DNA of 64,000 bases from Paraescarpia echinospica (lineage: Eukaryota > Annelida > Polychaeta > Sabellida > Siboglinidae). This document shows positions 10,655 through 21,212 of the stretch, in pieces. Position 1 is the first letter of the stretch. Each line of letters starts with the position of its first letter. The DNA lies in assembly GCA_020002185.1 (NCBI GenBank), contig CM034532.1, positions 44,573,006 to 44,637,005 on the forward strand, given 5' to 3'. Position numbers and translations under genes: made by a program. The notes beneath the pieces are model-generated. The model did no database searches. It was given only the letters and a program-made list of their open reading frames with translations, and was not told where the DNA came from.

Positions 10655-13533
10655 ATTCGCAGGGGGGATTCACAGAGAAGCCTGAAACTGGAGGCATAGA
10701 TAAAGACAGCAGAAATAAATCGGCAAAGAACAGCCTGGAAAACTGTTCTGAATCAGGATATAAATGCATTTGTTTAAATGCAAGGAGCATAGTAAACAAA
10801 AGAAGTGAACTAAACATTATGGTAGAAGATATTGACCCTCACATAATAGGTATAACCGAATCGTGGGCCACCACTGATATATCAGATGCCGAATTGGGAC
10901 TAACAGGATATGTAATGTTTAGGAAAGATAGAATAGGAAGAAAGGGAGGTGGAGTTATTTTATATATTAAAGAATCTATCCAGGCTTATGAAATAAAATT
11001 AGAAAGAGAAGCAGATTGCGAAGAAGCTGTTTGGTGTAACATAGTTACAGGAAACTCAACGTTAACAGTTGGGTTAGTTTATCGAAGTCCAAACATAAGC
11101 ATAGAAGAGAATGAAAAAATACAAAACGCTATAAGGGAAGTAAGCAAACGGAACTGTATTATTATGGGGGACTTTAACCATGGGCATATACAATGGAAAT
11201 CTCTACAAAGTATGGGGAGTGAGGACCACAAGTTTTTAGTTTTAGTACAAGATAGTTTCCTTTCTCAACATGTGCTAGAACCAACGAGGGGAGAGAATGT
11301 GTTGGACTTAGTTTTGTCCTCACAGAAAGAATTAGTTGACAATGTCAAGATATGTGAGCCACTGGGGAGTAGTGATCACAACCAGATACATTTTACCATC
11401 AAAGTAAAATCAGAAAGGAATAGTAAAAAGCAGTATAGGAGAAATTTCCACAAAGGAAGGTATAAGGACATGAGGAAATATTTAGCAAAGATAGACTGGA
11501 ATAACACACTGAAGAATAAGACAGCAACCGAATGCTGGAATATCTTAAATAGTGAAATTAAGTGCATAGTCGATAAATTTGTACCTTTCAAAAAACAAGG
11601 GAAACGGTCTAAAAAGAAACACTTATCGAAAGAAGCCATTAGAAAAATTAAGTATAAACAAATGATGTGGAAGTCATATAGATGTACTGGAAATGATGAA
11701 GACTACAACATTTATAAAGAAGCACTTAATCAAGCTACAGCTGAAATTAGAAATTCAAAGAGAAGCTATGAACAAAAATTAGCTAGTAATATAAAACATG
11801 ACAGTAAGAGTTTTTATGCGTATATTCGAAGCAAACAGAAAGTTCAGGATAAGGTCGGTCCTCTAGAAGATAGTGCTGGAAATACAATATCAGAGGGATT
11901 CTTAATGGCAGAAGACCTGAATGAGTATTTTAGTTCAGTGTTTACCAGGGAAGATATTAGTTCACTGCCAGTACCAGAGGCTAAGTTCAAGGGGGCAGAT
12001 TCAGACTATTTAGGACAGTTAGTTGTAACCTCGGAAATGGTAGCTAAGAAAATAAGGGCTATGAAGGATAATAAATCACCTGGAGTGGACGGGATTCCGC
12101 CCAAACTACTATTGGAAATTGTAGAACAAATTAGCGTACCGCTTGCAACAGTTTTCAATTTGTCATTAGAAGAGGGAGTGGTTCCTTTAGAATGGAAAGA
12201 GGCAAACATTATACCGTTATTTAAAAAAGGTTCGAGAAACAAGTCGGAGAACTATAGACCAGTGAGTTTAACATCAGTGATTTGCAAATTATTAGAAAGA
12301 CTAATTAAAGATCACATGGTGGATTTTCTTGTTAAACATAACTTGATAAACCCATCTCAACATGGGTTTTTAAAAGCGAGGTCATGCTTAACAAATATGT
12401 TATGTTTTTTGGAAGACATCACTAGGTGGGTAGATGAGGGATCACCAGTAGATATCATCTATTTAGATTTTCAAAAAGCTTTCGACAAAGTACCACATCA
12501 AAGATTACTCCTTAAGCTAAAGGCCCATGGCATAGGAAATGGTATAATAAACTGGATAGAAAAATGGCTGAATGACAGAAGACAACGTGTAGTAGTTGAT
12601 GGGGAGGCTTCAAACTGGAAATCGGTATTGAGTGGGGTACCACAGGGATCAGTACTAGGACCTATATTATTCTTAATATATATCAACGATTTGGACGATG
12701 ATATAACAAGCAAGGTGTTAAAATTTGCGGATGATACAAAAGTGTTTAGAAGGATTAAAAGTGATGGAGACAGACAGCATTTACAAGATGATCTTGATAG
12801 GTTGATCAAATGGTCTGAAAAGTGGCAAATGCTGTTCAATTTTGGGAAATGTAAATGCCTCCACACAGGTCATGGGAATGAAGAGGTAAAATATAAAATG
12901 GGGGGTACTGTTCTAAGTACTACTGTAAAAGAAAAGGACTTGGGGTTAACCATTAGTGCTGATATGAAGGTTTCAGAGCAGTGCGGAATTGCAGCGTCAA
13001 AGGGAAATCAAATCCTTGGATTAATTAGGCGAAATATAACGTATAAGAAAAAAGAATTAATAGTACCGCTGTACAAAACAATAGTGAGGCCTCATTTAGA
13101 ATATTGTATACAAGCATGGAGGCCATATCGCAAGAAGGACATAGATATGCTAGAAAGAGTACAGAGGAGAGCGACTAAAATGATACCAAATCTGAGGGAT
13201 CTTAGTTACGAAATACGCCTAAAAGAATGTGGTTTAACAACATTAGAGACCAGGAGATTGAGAGGAGATCACATAGAAGTGTTTAAAATATTGAATGGTT
13301 ATGAAAATATTGATAGAAACATTTTTTTCTCAGTTAAGAAAAATAGAAGGACCAGAGGACATGAAGCTACATTAGTAAAGGAGCAGTGTAGATTAGATAT
13401 AAGAAAGTTCTCATTCTCACAAAGGACTGTAAATGAATGGAACAGATTATCTCCTGATTGTGTTGGTGCTAGTAGCGTGAATATGTTTAAAAATAAAATC
13501 GACACACACCTTAAAAAGGCGGGATACATGTAG
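10624..13533 (+). CDS. CR1 ORF2 protein: APE endonuclease plus reverse transcriptase
   Basis: The frame is open from 10624, overlapping the end of ORF1 by 31 bases in another frame. The first AUG is at 10819 (904 residues), but the conserved start of the endonuclease (CLNARSIVNKRSEL) lies upstream of it, so translation probably begins earlier without an AUG. Counting from 10819, endonuclease motifs are ITES near residue 12, GDFNHG near 117 and SDHN near 186. RT motifs are SPGVDGIP near 421, the QHGF block, YLDFQKAFD near 547, [10 protein letters not shown] near 606 and FADD near 636, followed by the usual C-terminal region. It nicks target DNA and copies element RNA at the nick. The frame is intact. 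Confidence 0.93.
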   Translation, partial: QWDRLHLFKLDSQGGFTEKPETGGIDKDSRNKSAKNSLENCSESGYKCICLNARSIVNKRSELNIMVEDIDPHIIGITESWATTDISDAELGLTGYVMFRKDRIGRKGGGVILYIKESIQAYEIKLEREADCEEAVWCNIVTGNSTLTVGLVYRSPNISIEENEKIQNAIREVSKRNCIIMGDFNHGHIQWKSLQSMGSEDHKFLVLVQDSFLSQHVLEPTRGENVLDLVLSSQKELVDNVKICEPLGSSDHNQIHFTIKVKSERNSKKQYRRNFHKGRYKDMRKYLAKIDWNNTLKNKTATECWNILNSEIKCIVDKFVPFKKQGKRSKKKHLSKEAIRKIKYKQMMWKSYRCTGNDEDYNIYKEALNQATAEIRNSKRSYEQKLASNIKHDSKSFYAYIRSKQKVQDKVGPLEDSAGNTISEGFLMAEDLNEYFSSVFTREDISSLPVPEAKFKGADSDYLGQLVVTSEMVAKKIRAMKDNKSPGVDGIPPKLLLEIVEQISVPLATVFNLSLEEGVVPLEWKEANIIPLFKKGSRNKSENYRPVSLTSVICKLLERLIKDHMVDFLVKHNLINPSQHGFLKARSCLTNMLCFLEDITRWVDEGSPVDIIYLDFQKAFDKVPHQRLLLKLKAHGIGNGIINWIEKWLNDRRQRVVVDGEASNWKSVLSGVPQGSVLGPILFLIYINDLDDDITSKVLKFADDTKVFRRIKSDGDRQHLQDDLDRLIKWSEKWQMLFNFGKCKCLHTGHGNEEVKYKMGGTVLSTTVKEKDLGLTISADMKVSEQCGIAASKGNQILGLIRRNITYKKKELIVPLYKTIVRPHLEYCIQAWRPYRKKDIDMLERVQRRATKMIPNLRDLSYEIRLKECGLTTLETRRLRGDHIEVFKILNGYENIDRNIFFSVKKNRRTRGHEATLVKEQCRLDIRKFSFSQRTVNEWNRLSPDCVGASSVNMFKNKIDTHLKKAGYM

Positions 13534-13556
13534 ATAAAAAGTATTGGACTCTCGAT

Positions 13557-13635
13557 AAGCCAAAAGGCTTCCTTGTCCACCTGCCATCCAGAGTAATTTT
13601 CTGGATGGCAATCTTGTTAAATCTTGTTAAATCTT
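13557..13635 (+). other. CR1 3' UTR hairpins and TTGTTAAATC tail
   Basis: A perfect 11-bp stem (TGCCATCCAGA at 13582-13592 with TCTGGATGGCA at 13600-13610) with a 7-nt loop lies just before two tandem TTGTTAAATC units. A smaller AAGCC/GGCTT hairpin lies 11 bp upstream. The large hairpin recurs in all four CR1 copies of the window, and in the older copy 3 one base pair has changed to a G:U-type pair. This is a likely recognition signal for the element's reverse transcriptase. Confidence 0.75.
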
Positions 13636-13784
13636 TCGACAAGAATACCCACACAGACTAGTACCTTCATTTCCTCTCACATGTTCCTTTATACCAAAAG
13701 ATGGGTGCGTATTACAGGAGGAACATAAACTAAAAGAAAGAAAACACATCAAGGAAGCTCTATTGAGATAGGGGTTTCAACAAT

Positions 13785-14125
13785 TGACAATAAAATGTAA
13801 AAAGGTAAGTACTTATATAGTGCAATACCCAATCCACAGAACTGCTCACAGCACTTTACACTTTTTTCTCTAGCAGACCTGTTCAATCGAACACCATCTC
13901 GATTTCTTTGGGAAGCATCCAGCCACGCTGCAATTAATGTGCCTACACAAATATACAGCACTGTCTATAGCCAGTTACTCGTTCATACAGCTGAACGAAC
14001 TGGAGCAACGTTGAGTAAACGTACTTACCCAAAAGTTCGACACTGCAGCACAGGATTCGAACCCGGGTTATCTTGGTCGAGAGTCGGAAGCTCTAGTCCC
14101 TGCATCACTGCGCTACACAAAGAAT
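13785..14125 (-). mobile_element. tRNA-derived SINE
   Basis: On the minus strand from about 14125 an internal Pol III promoter is visible: box A-like TAGCGCAGTGATG, then the exact box B GGTTCGAATCC. A non-tRNA body follows and ends in CTATATAAGTACTTAC and similar A/T sequence near 13800, of the type often shared with LINE tails. The tRNA-like head is degenerate. Related tail sequence (AAAGTGTAAAGCGCTTTGAG) occurs at about 36205. Confidence 0.65.
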
Positions 14126-14129
14126 AAGG

Positions 14130-15106
14130 AAGCAGGAGTTTTTAAGAACGGTGAGCTGGAGAAGTGTGACGTGGTAGTAGTAGCCGTGTCACTGACCCAA
14201 ATCCATGAAGCTGGTCACGCCATTCACGAGGAATTCGTAAAGAAACGGCTAGACAAGTACACGGCTTGTCTGTCAGATACAATAAAGAGAAAATACATGT
14301 TTACTCTCGCCATCCGTCCCGACCCCCGAAAGAAACGAAGCAAAGTCGGAATACTGAAATATAAATACCCTGCTCGTCATTCAACTCTTCCTTTCTCTTC
14401 AATCACGTCAGGACACGGCTATGGCCAAAATCTTCAAATTCGGACACGGCACTACCTTCATATTGCCGAACAATACCGCCACAACTTCGGAGTAGTTCAA
14501 CACAGTGCAGTCTGTGCCGAAAGCCACAGCCCCTATAGATGGACGTGGCCATATTATTGAGGCAAGTCGGTGCAATAAATGGGATCTACACTGAAATGAC
14601 TGCATGAGTGTAACGTAGCATTATATGGAGATGCTGGGGTTATGTGGGTAAACGTTCCGTAACACTTCTTTATTAATGTTTGCTCGTCGAGCTGTCGATA
14701 TCAGACACATACGACATTACTCGATTAGCCGATTTCAACCGCATTCCAACGAAAAAACAGCAGTGTATTAGTGTGTTTTAAAAAGTTTACAAACTTGCAT
14801 TCGAGGTGTATAGAACGAGTCAATACGGTCGTGCAACGAATATAATAATTAGTACAGATGTGTGCATTAGAGGGAGTCTAAGCAATGTCCACAAATAGCA
14901 TGGCGTACTTTATTGATTGCCACCTGTGTTAACAGTTCGTTGGATTATTGAATAAATTGCAAAAACAAACAAACAACGGCAACGGACCCATGGTAAGTGA
15001 GGCAAACCAGAACCACAAGCATAATCAATAACCAATGTTTCAGTGGTCGTACGGAATACAAAAACAGGAATTGGTTCGAACTTAGGACAAAGTGCACCCC
15101 GAGCAT
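14130..15106. other. No gene recognised; one unassigned ORF
   Basis: A 129-codon plus frame at 14171-14560 reads through moderately GC-rich sequence and contains EAGHAIHEEF near its start. That resembles a metal-binding HExxH only loosely and lacks the second His. I do not assign a function. The rest shows no gene or clear repeat. Confidence 0.35.
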
Positions 15107-15139
15107 TAAAGGGTCATTCTCCCAATTCGGTACATATTG

Positions 15140-15880
15140 TCGAATTATTTTCAAATTTTTCAAAACTACTACAATAATACAAATTATTATCCTATTTTTA
15201 AAAGACTTCAGTTGCTAAAGTTGGATGACATTTATAAAATCCAACAATTAAAATGTTACTATAAGTTAATTAATAATCTTTTACCCTACTACTTCAATGT
15301 TTTTCCAAACACACACATCTATAATATTCATCAGCACTGCACACGTGAAAGAAATAATCTGTATAAATCCAGATTCAAACATGAATTTGCCAAAAAATGC
15401 ATTAGACATAACATAGTTGAGACAGTTAACAATACACCAAGTCTTGTCATTAATAAAATTTACATCCACAGTCTGTATGGTTTTTCAACATAAACACACA
15501 CAAAATTATAATAAATTATGAATCCTGTTGTCGTATTCATAATTGCTTTATATGTAATTCGTAATACGTATTGAAATGTATTCCTAAGTATCCATGTGTA
15601 CGTCAATTTGTACAAGAGTACATTTAATCAGTCCTTGTATTATGTATGTATGTTGATATACTGTGAATTATCAACTGTAAAACAAGGCATATGCTATTCT
15701 GATTTGTGACATGTAAATTTTGATGTTGATTATATTTATGGGGTGGCTCCTGTGCTAGCGATATTGTATATCTTAATGGGAGTCTCCCGACCTTATCTAC
15801 TGCTCATGTTATTCATTGTGTATATATATATCGTATTTATAGGTCAAATAAACTGATTCTGAGTTCTGAGTTCTTTATTT
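15140..15880 (+). mobile_element. LINE family B, 3' fragment (copy 1)
   Basis: The frame 15137-15493 contains the C-terminal LINE region with LLKLDDIYKIQQLK, HEFAKKCIRHN and a THSLxGF-like end (IHSLYGF). The 3' UTR has the motif GGTGGCTCCTGTG and GGGAGTCTCCCGACC (about 15740-15790) and ends in tandem TGAGTTC units near 15865. The same protein and UTR motifs recur at 51940-53470 (minus) and 56815-58010 (plus). The copy is 5'-truncated inside TAAA-2. Confidence 0.75.
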
Positions 15881-15889
15881 TTTTCCCCT

Positions 15890-16110
15890 AGACCTCCTCT
15901 GTGCATCTCGCCACTGCTTCCGTAAACTGCGCTTGGTTATTTCTGACAGTTCACTAATCTGCTTCACTTTTCCCGTCGATGTCTTCTTTTTCCATGCCAG
16001 CCGCTCTTTTATCTAGATATAGTTGTTTCCGTTCTGGATCCCCATCCAGTTGAGCAACATACCGCCTGTGTTTCAGCTGCAGACAATGGCATGGCTGCCA
16101 CTGTGAACAA
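15890..16110 (-). pseudogene. Decayed basic-domain fragment of the TAAA-2 gene
   Basis: On the minus strand one frame reads DGDPERKQLYLDK and, after a shift, the next reads KQISELSEITKRSLRKQWRD. The pattern of DPEKRxxYLxK followed by a KR-rich segment and LSERExRxLRKxWR is, from memory, typical of the N-terminal region of long uncharacterised proteins found with animal DNA transposons. TAAA-1 seems to encode the region that would follow in the same family. A frameshift and missing ends make this a pseudogene. Confidence 0.4.
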
Positions 16111-16217
16111 AGTGAAAGAACACCGTTCATTTTAGATTTGTTTAAATACGAATGAACTTAAAATGGCAAGCATTCGTAGATAGAATATATAATAAATCAT
16201 AATAATGGCATACTGAT

Positions 16218-16635
16218 GTCAACCCTGTTATCATCAAGTCAACCCTGTTACCATGAATAGTTAACAGAGTTGACAGTAACATGGTTGACAACCATGATGC
16301 AATGCATCTAATACAGCAGTTCATGCAGCCATATTGTCACTTAATCACTGTTTCCCGCCACAGTGCAGTGCATTGCCATAACAAGATTGAATAACGCTTT
16401 GGCATGATGGTTACATTATATTTATCTTTGGGTAACAGTGTTGACATAATATAATTATATTATTGTATGTGATATTAAAAAGGGGTAATTTAATTCATAT
16501 TAAGACAGACAGAAGCACATATCTTCTCTCCATTTAAGGAAGTCGTAGTGTGCTGCCACCTGGTGCTGAATGCGGTACTGTACAAAGATATTGGCTTCTT
16601 CCATAGTGAAATTACTATAGAGTAACATAGTTGAC
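16218..16635. promoter_or_regulatory. Array of TAACANNGTTGAC motifs inside TAAA-2
   Basis: Two copies in one orientation (GTCAACCCTGTTA at 16218 and 16238) are followed by four in the other (16262, 16277, 16433, 16623). This is the same design as the motif array of TAAA-1, but with a different motif sequence. They are candidate transposase-binding sites; that is inference. Confidence 0.55.
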
Positions 16636-17028
16636 CCACTGTTTGGGGACATATGAAAATAGTTTGAAATTTTATAAATATATAAATAATATGCCTATAT
16701 AGATCTAAGTCAGATACTTTTGGGATATTTTACTAGATGGTGATGATTATCAAACAATATTACCATTAAACGTGTTTCTGCCACCGAGACCGTAGGACAC
16801 AGATTTAGTTTCAGGGACATGACATTTTTGCCATCCACATCATATAATACTTAGTTTTTCTTTAACACAAATTACTCAAATTATTGTACAATACATAAAT
16901 TAATAAAGATAACATATATGTATACCCATAACTGATGTGTTATTGCCCTTGGTATATGCAGGACACTGAAAATGCACCATACGTTTCTGGGACTCAAATA
17001 TGTACCGAATTGGGAGAATGACCCTAAA

Positions 17029-19557
17029 AACGTAACTTGGAATATATCATAAACACCAACTACATACCAGGACTGTAATGTGTGTGAATTTATGGGGAGC
17101 GTTTTTCGGACTGACATTGCACACTAAACAAATCCATCACATTTAAACCGAAGCTTCAAGAAGGGATAATGTTGCGGACTTTCCACAATGGAGGGGGTAG
17201 TGTTGGAGATTTTTCGCGGTCGACGGGGTAGTGTTCGAAATATTTTGGGGTCGATGTGGGTAGTGTTGGACGTCGTTAGCAACACTTTTTACGTTATGCT
17301 GTGCTGGAAATATCAAACACAATTACTCCCCTTCGGGTGGAACTCTTTTGATTCAGCGAGGGAATGCGTACGCACCGTCTGCACCACCAGCCTACGGGCC
17401 TTCATGTCCATTCCCATTTAAAAACAAACACAAACATACTTTCCTCGTCTCACTATACTCTGTATCCTGCTCTCTGATAGAAGTCAACCAAGCACGCCAG
17501 CAGATATTCGCTCAGTTATCTCACAAGTTCGAGTACCTGTCACCAACCAAAGCAGACTGATAGAGCATGTCAAGAGAGCGACCTGTCAATCTGGATACGT
17601 GTGAGGGCAATCTCTCGTGACCGAACATATCTTGCCGAGCCCAGGATCTTGGGGGTAGTTTGAGTCTGAACCTGATTGGGTGCCTTTCTAGACTCCCCTT
17701 CCTTGAGCAGCGAAAGCCCCGGAAGAGCTGGTCAGCCAGATGCAAATGTAGAAAGCTGTTATGGTCGCCACGGTTCTCCTCCGACACCAAATCCTATGCA
17801 ACTATCGTCATACACCTGTACTTAAATGAGTCATGTCATGTCTAATGTTGCTCCATGCCTGATGTGATTGTTCTATCTATAGACATGATTGACTTTGCCC
17901 ACCCCTAATTCAATAGTGTGGTTAATCTATTAAACAACGGTAGTTCCTGATACTGGTTTCCCTAATTTCGGATTGCATTACCTTTAATACCCTTGTGGTT
18001 GTTCTCGAAATGTGCGCCATTGAATACTGGTGTTGGTAAACGCAACATTCATGATTCTGGCATGATCTTTTTGAACGCTATTAACAATATACCGATTGTG
18101 TGGAACCTAGAGGTCATCACCGTGACCTTTTGAACTTGACCTTGACATCGTGGAGACAAAATGAGGCATTTATTTTTGTACAGCATGATCTGATTGATCA
18201 TTTAATACTTCTAACATAAGATAATAACTCCAAGATCCGTTGCATTAGCCAATCATAGCTGTTTAGGTAAAAACCGCGTGACTTTGACCATGGATTATGG
18301 TGCCAACATCTTCGATCGATCGGGCATACCCAAAACTATAATAATGCCTATCAAATATATAGAAATCCGCATATTATTAGCTGATATATGACCATATCGG
18401 ATGTTAGCCTATATTGGCAGCGGCCATTTTAGATTTATGCTAATTAGGGGGTTTTAACGAATCACAAAATGTGTGTCCTATATCAGGTTTTGATTAGTAC
18501 CTATCAAAGGTCACCTGTGTCAAATATGGTGATTTCATCCAAAATGAGCATTCAAACCCACAAGACAGCAGACTATCACGAATCAGTTAAAAGCACGTGA
18601 TGGTGGGTATGAATGGCAGAAAGTGCGTGCTTGAGGCGGTCAACACAGAGAACTTGTGTTTTATTTTCGCGTTCGTAACAAATTTAAATCGCAATGCCGA
18701 CAAGTTGTAATGCGGTTAGATTCATCAATCGTTGATAAAAGGTGAGGAGCGTTCGATTTCATCGGATATCGCTGAACGGTGAGAAAAGAGTAAAATTGTT
18801 CTGAGCTGTCTGTCGCATGAAATGGATGCCCAGCGAGTATACCAGAGCATCTAGTAACCAGTTTTGCACTGGTTTATAATGCGTTATGTTTTTTTTATAG
18901 GGAACTAGATAAAGATGAAACATGTTTTATTAACATCTCAGCCGAGTTGGGTTCACATTATACAGTTGGTAAAATAATACAAATAATACAAATTTAATGA
19001 AACGCCATACTATAGTAGTACAATCTTCTTTTTTGCCATTTAGTATTTATTGCCAATTGTATAATCTCCATGGTATTAAAGAGTTACGATATCTTTTCGT
19101 CCGGGTTATTTATAGGGGGTATATATTACACTGTCTTACATCATAATTGGTATGACTTTTGTCAGGTAGCAGATTATTTAAGGAAAATGCATCATCGGGT
19201 AAATTCACCGCTATGTACCTTCATTCTACAGCAGAACGTGCTGTGAGTGCTATGGTTGCGCCTCCGTTCAGCTGAGAGTAGTTTGGTGGTCGAGAGGTCT
19301 CGAATTAGAGCAGGCAACTACGCATTTGTTCACGTCACAGCTACTGTGTCAAATGCTTTAAAAACGCATTTTTGCCTTGCGCACACATAAATAGGATTCC
19401 AATTTAATTATATAATCAGACTAGCCGAGTTACCCGTCGTTGCACGGGGGGAAATGTAGTCATATGAATGTGACCTCCCAAGATCACCACACAATACTTC
19501 TGCTCCATACATGCATAACTGACGGAGATAAGTACCATTTTACAACTGTGACACTCC
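17029..19557. other. No gene recognised; small minisatellite at 17195
   Basis: GGGTAGTGTT units recur at 17195, 17226 and 17258 (period 31-32 bp), a short decayed minisatellite. Around 18120 the sequence GTGACCTTTTGAACTTGACC resembles motifs common in marine invertebrate repeats. Near 19425 the text GAGTTACCCGTCGTTGCACGG looks like a transposon or SINE end. The frames at 17188-17845 carry no family motif. Confidence 0.45.
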
Positions 19558-19675
19558 TAACAGGGACGTATCCAGAAATCGCGTCTGGGGACACAGAAAA
19601 CTCCACTAGCGGCTAAACCAAATGGTGTAGTACAATGTTTTCGTTGCCGCGCCGCTGTAACTTAAGTCGCTGTTT
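19558..19675. repeat. Dispersed repeat family 'A', copy 3 (split by a LINE)
   Basis: This segment matches 1062-1175 (CAGGGACGTATCCAGAAATC, then CCACTAGCGGCTAAACCAAATGG). The match resumes after the LINE at about 20987 with CTGGAGATACCGGAAG, showing that the LINE inserted into a pre-existing repeat copy. Confidence 0.6.
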
Positions 19676-20985
19676 CAGCTATCAGGCTTTATTGTTGATT
19701 ACGTTGCCGACCATGTCCTGGACATACTGTGCATTACGGAGACCTGGTTATCCAGCTAGAACACTGTGTCTCCGACCGCCGTCACACCATACGGGTATCT
19801 CCTTGAGCACATTGCTCGTAGTGACCGTCTTGGCGGCGGTGTCGGCGTTCTGATCAGAGCATCGTACACTGTCGACCACTCCCGTCTTTGGCCCGCTTCA
19901 TCTTTTGAGTGTCTCGACCTTCAATTACGCTGCCACAGAGTCTCCTCTACACAACGCCTGTTCGACATCTACCGACCGCCATCGTCCAGCCCTAACTCCC
20001 AGCCGTTCGACACTTTCCTTGCAGAATTTCGAGATATTGTTGAACGCGGGACGGAATCCGGGATCATTATCCTCGGCGATGTCAACGTGCGATACGGCGA
20101 CAACAACGATGCACACGCTCGAGCTCTATATTATATTCTCTCAGACGCCAACCTGAGACAGAACGTCACCGACGACTCCACGATGGCCGCACACATTAGC
20201 CGTACCTGTCGGGCTGCCTACGTCCAACTACGTAGCATAGCGCGAATACGATCATCTCTCCCGCTTTCAGCGTGTATGTCGCTTGTACACGCGCTAGTCA
20301 CGTCGCGACTTGGCTTCGGAAACGGGGCCCTGTACGGTGTTGCTGGAACCTTCTTGCACCAACTAGAGATGGTCCAGCGATCACCTACGCGTGTCGTCCT
20401 CTGCTTACGTCGGCGTGACCAACACAGCATGACAGCGGCAGTACGACAGCTGCATTGGCTACCTGTAGCGCAGCGAATTCAATTTAAACTGTTGACCTTG
20501 ATGCACGGCGCTGTGTATGGAAACACTCCACAGTACCTTGCCGATCGTATATGTGCATATGTTCCTTGTCGTACTCTTCGCTCGGCCGACCAGTTTCTCA
20601 TGGTTGTTCCTAGAGTTAACCTGGAACGGTACGGCGGACGCGCATTTCCATGTGCAGGTCCCACTCTCTGGAACTCTCTTCCACTAGAGCTAAGAAGCCA
20701 ACGTGACTCTGAACGTTTTAGGAGAGACCTAAATACATTTCTCTTTAATCAGGCTTTTTCATAATTTATTGTATTTTTAAATACATACATGTACATTTTA
20801 ATGTTATATATGGCCCACATAATAATCGAAATGTGTAGTTGTGTTGTATGTAACCCATGTATTGTAATATTATAACGACAACTTAATGTGTTCTTACATC
20901 ATGTTTTAGTTTGTAAACACCTCTGAATCTGCTTTGTAGAGATATGTGGTGTATAAATAAATTTGATTTGAAATTTGATTTGATT
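19676..20985 (+). mobile_element. LINE with internal deletion fusing endonuclease to C-terminus
   Basis: An uninterrupted 332-codon frame (19766-20764) begins inside an APE-type endonuclease (GDVNVRYGDNND near residues 105-117). Near residue 134 it passes straight into the LINE C-terminal region (LHWLPVAQRI, then PRVNLERYGG and GPTLWNSLPL). The entire reverse transcriptase is missing. The first endonuclease residues (DILCITETWL) lie upstream in another frame. The 3' end carries tandem ATTTGATTTG-type repeats near 20955-20985. The fused protein could at most nick DNA; more likely it is a deletion derivative mobilised in trans. Confidence 0.7.
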
Positions 20986-21212
20986 TGACTGGAGATACCG
21001 GAAGACGGACGGAAGACGGCCCCCGGGGGTGGTTTGAAAAAATTGTCGTTCTTCTTCAGCGCTTCTCTCGCCTGGCTCGACTGTGACGGGGGGAGAGGGG
21101 TGCGCCGTAACTTCAGCTTATTATAACCTTGAACCCTGAACTGGAGCACATTTGAAACGATCTAGGGGGGGCATGTTCGCGTGGGCCCATTATAAAATAT
21201 CCGCGGGCCATG

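Larger units (their letters stand above)
9122..13645 (+). mobile_element. CR1-type non-LTR retrotransposon, full-length copy 1
   Basis: A 5' UTR of about 300 bp precedes ORF1 (9434-10654, zinc-finger plus SGNH esterase), an overlapping ORF2 (frame open from 10624 to 13533, endonuclease plus reverse transcriptase), and a short 3' UTR ending in a hairpin and tandem TTGTTAAATC units. Esterase-bearing ORF1, APE-type endonuclease and a short-repeat 3' tail are the hallmarks of CR1. Both frames are uninterrupted, so this copy could be active. Copies 2 and 4 are almost identical to it, while copy 3 is older. Confidence 0.92.
15107..17028. mobile_element. DNA transposon with perfect 28-bp TIRs and TAAA target duplication ('TAAA-2')
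   Basis: The left end at 15111-15138 starts GGGTCATTCTCCC and the right end at 16997-17024 is its perfect 28-bp inverse complement. TAAA flanks both sides (15107-15110 and 17025-17028), the same 4-bp duplication as TAAA-1. The interior contains a LINE-B insertion (about 15140-15880), a decayed coding stretch on the minus strand (15890-16110) and six copies of the motif TAACANNGTTGAC in both orientations. It is non-autonomous and mostly decayed, but its termini are pristine. Confidence 0.8.

Noticed and set aside
14171..14560. 129-codon ORF with EAGHAIHEEF
   Set aside because: It loosely recalls a zinc protease motif but lacks the HExxH spacing, and the rest of the frame is uninformative.
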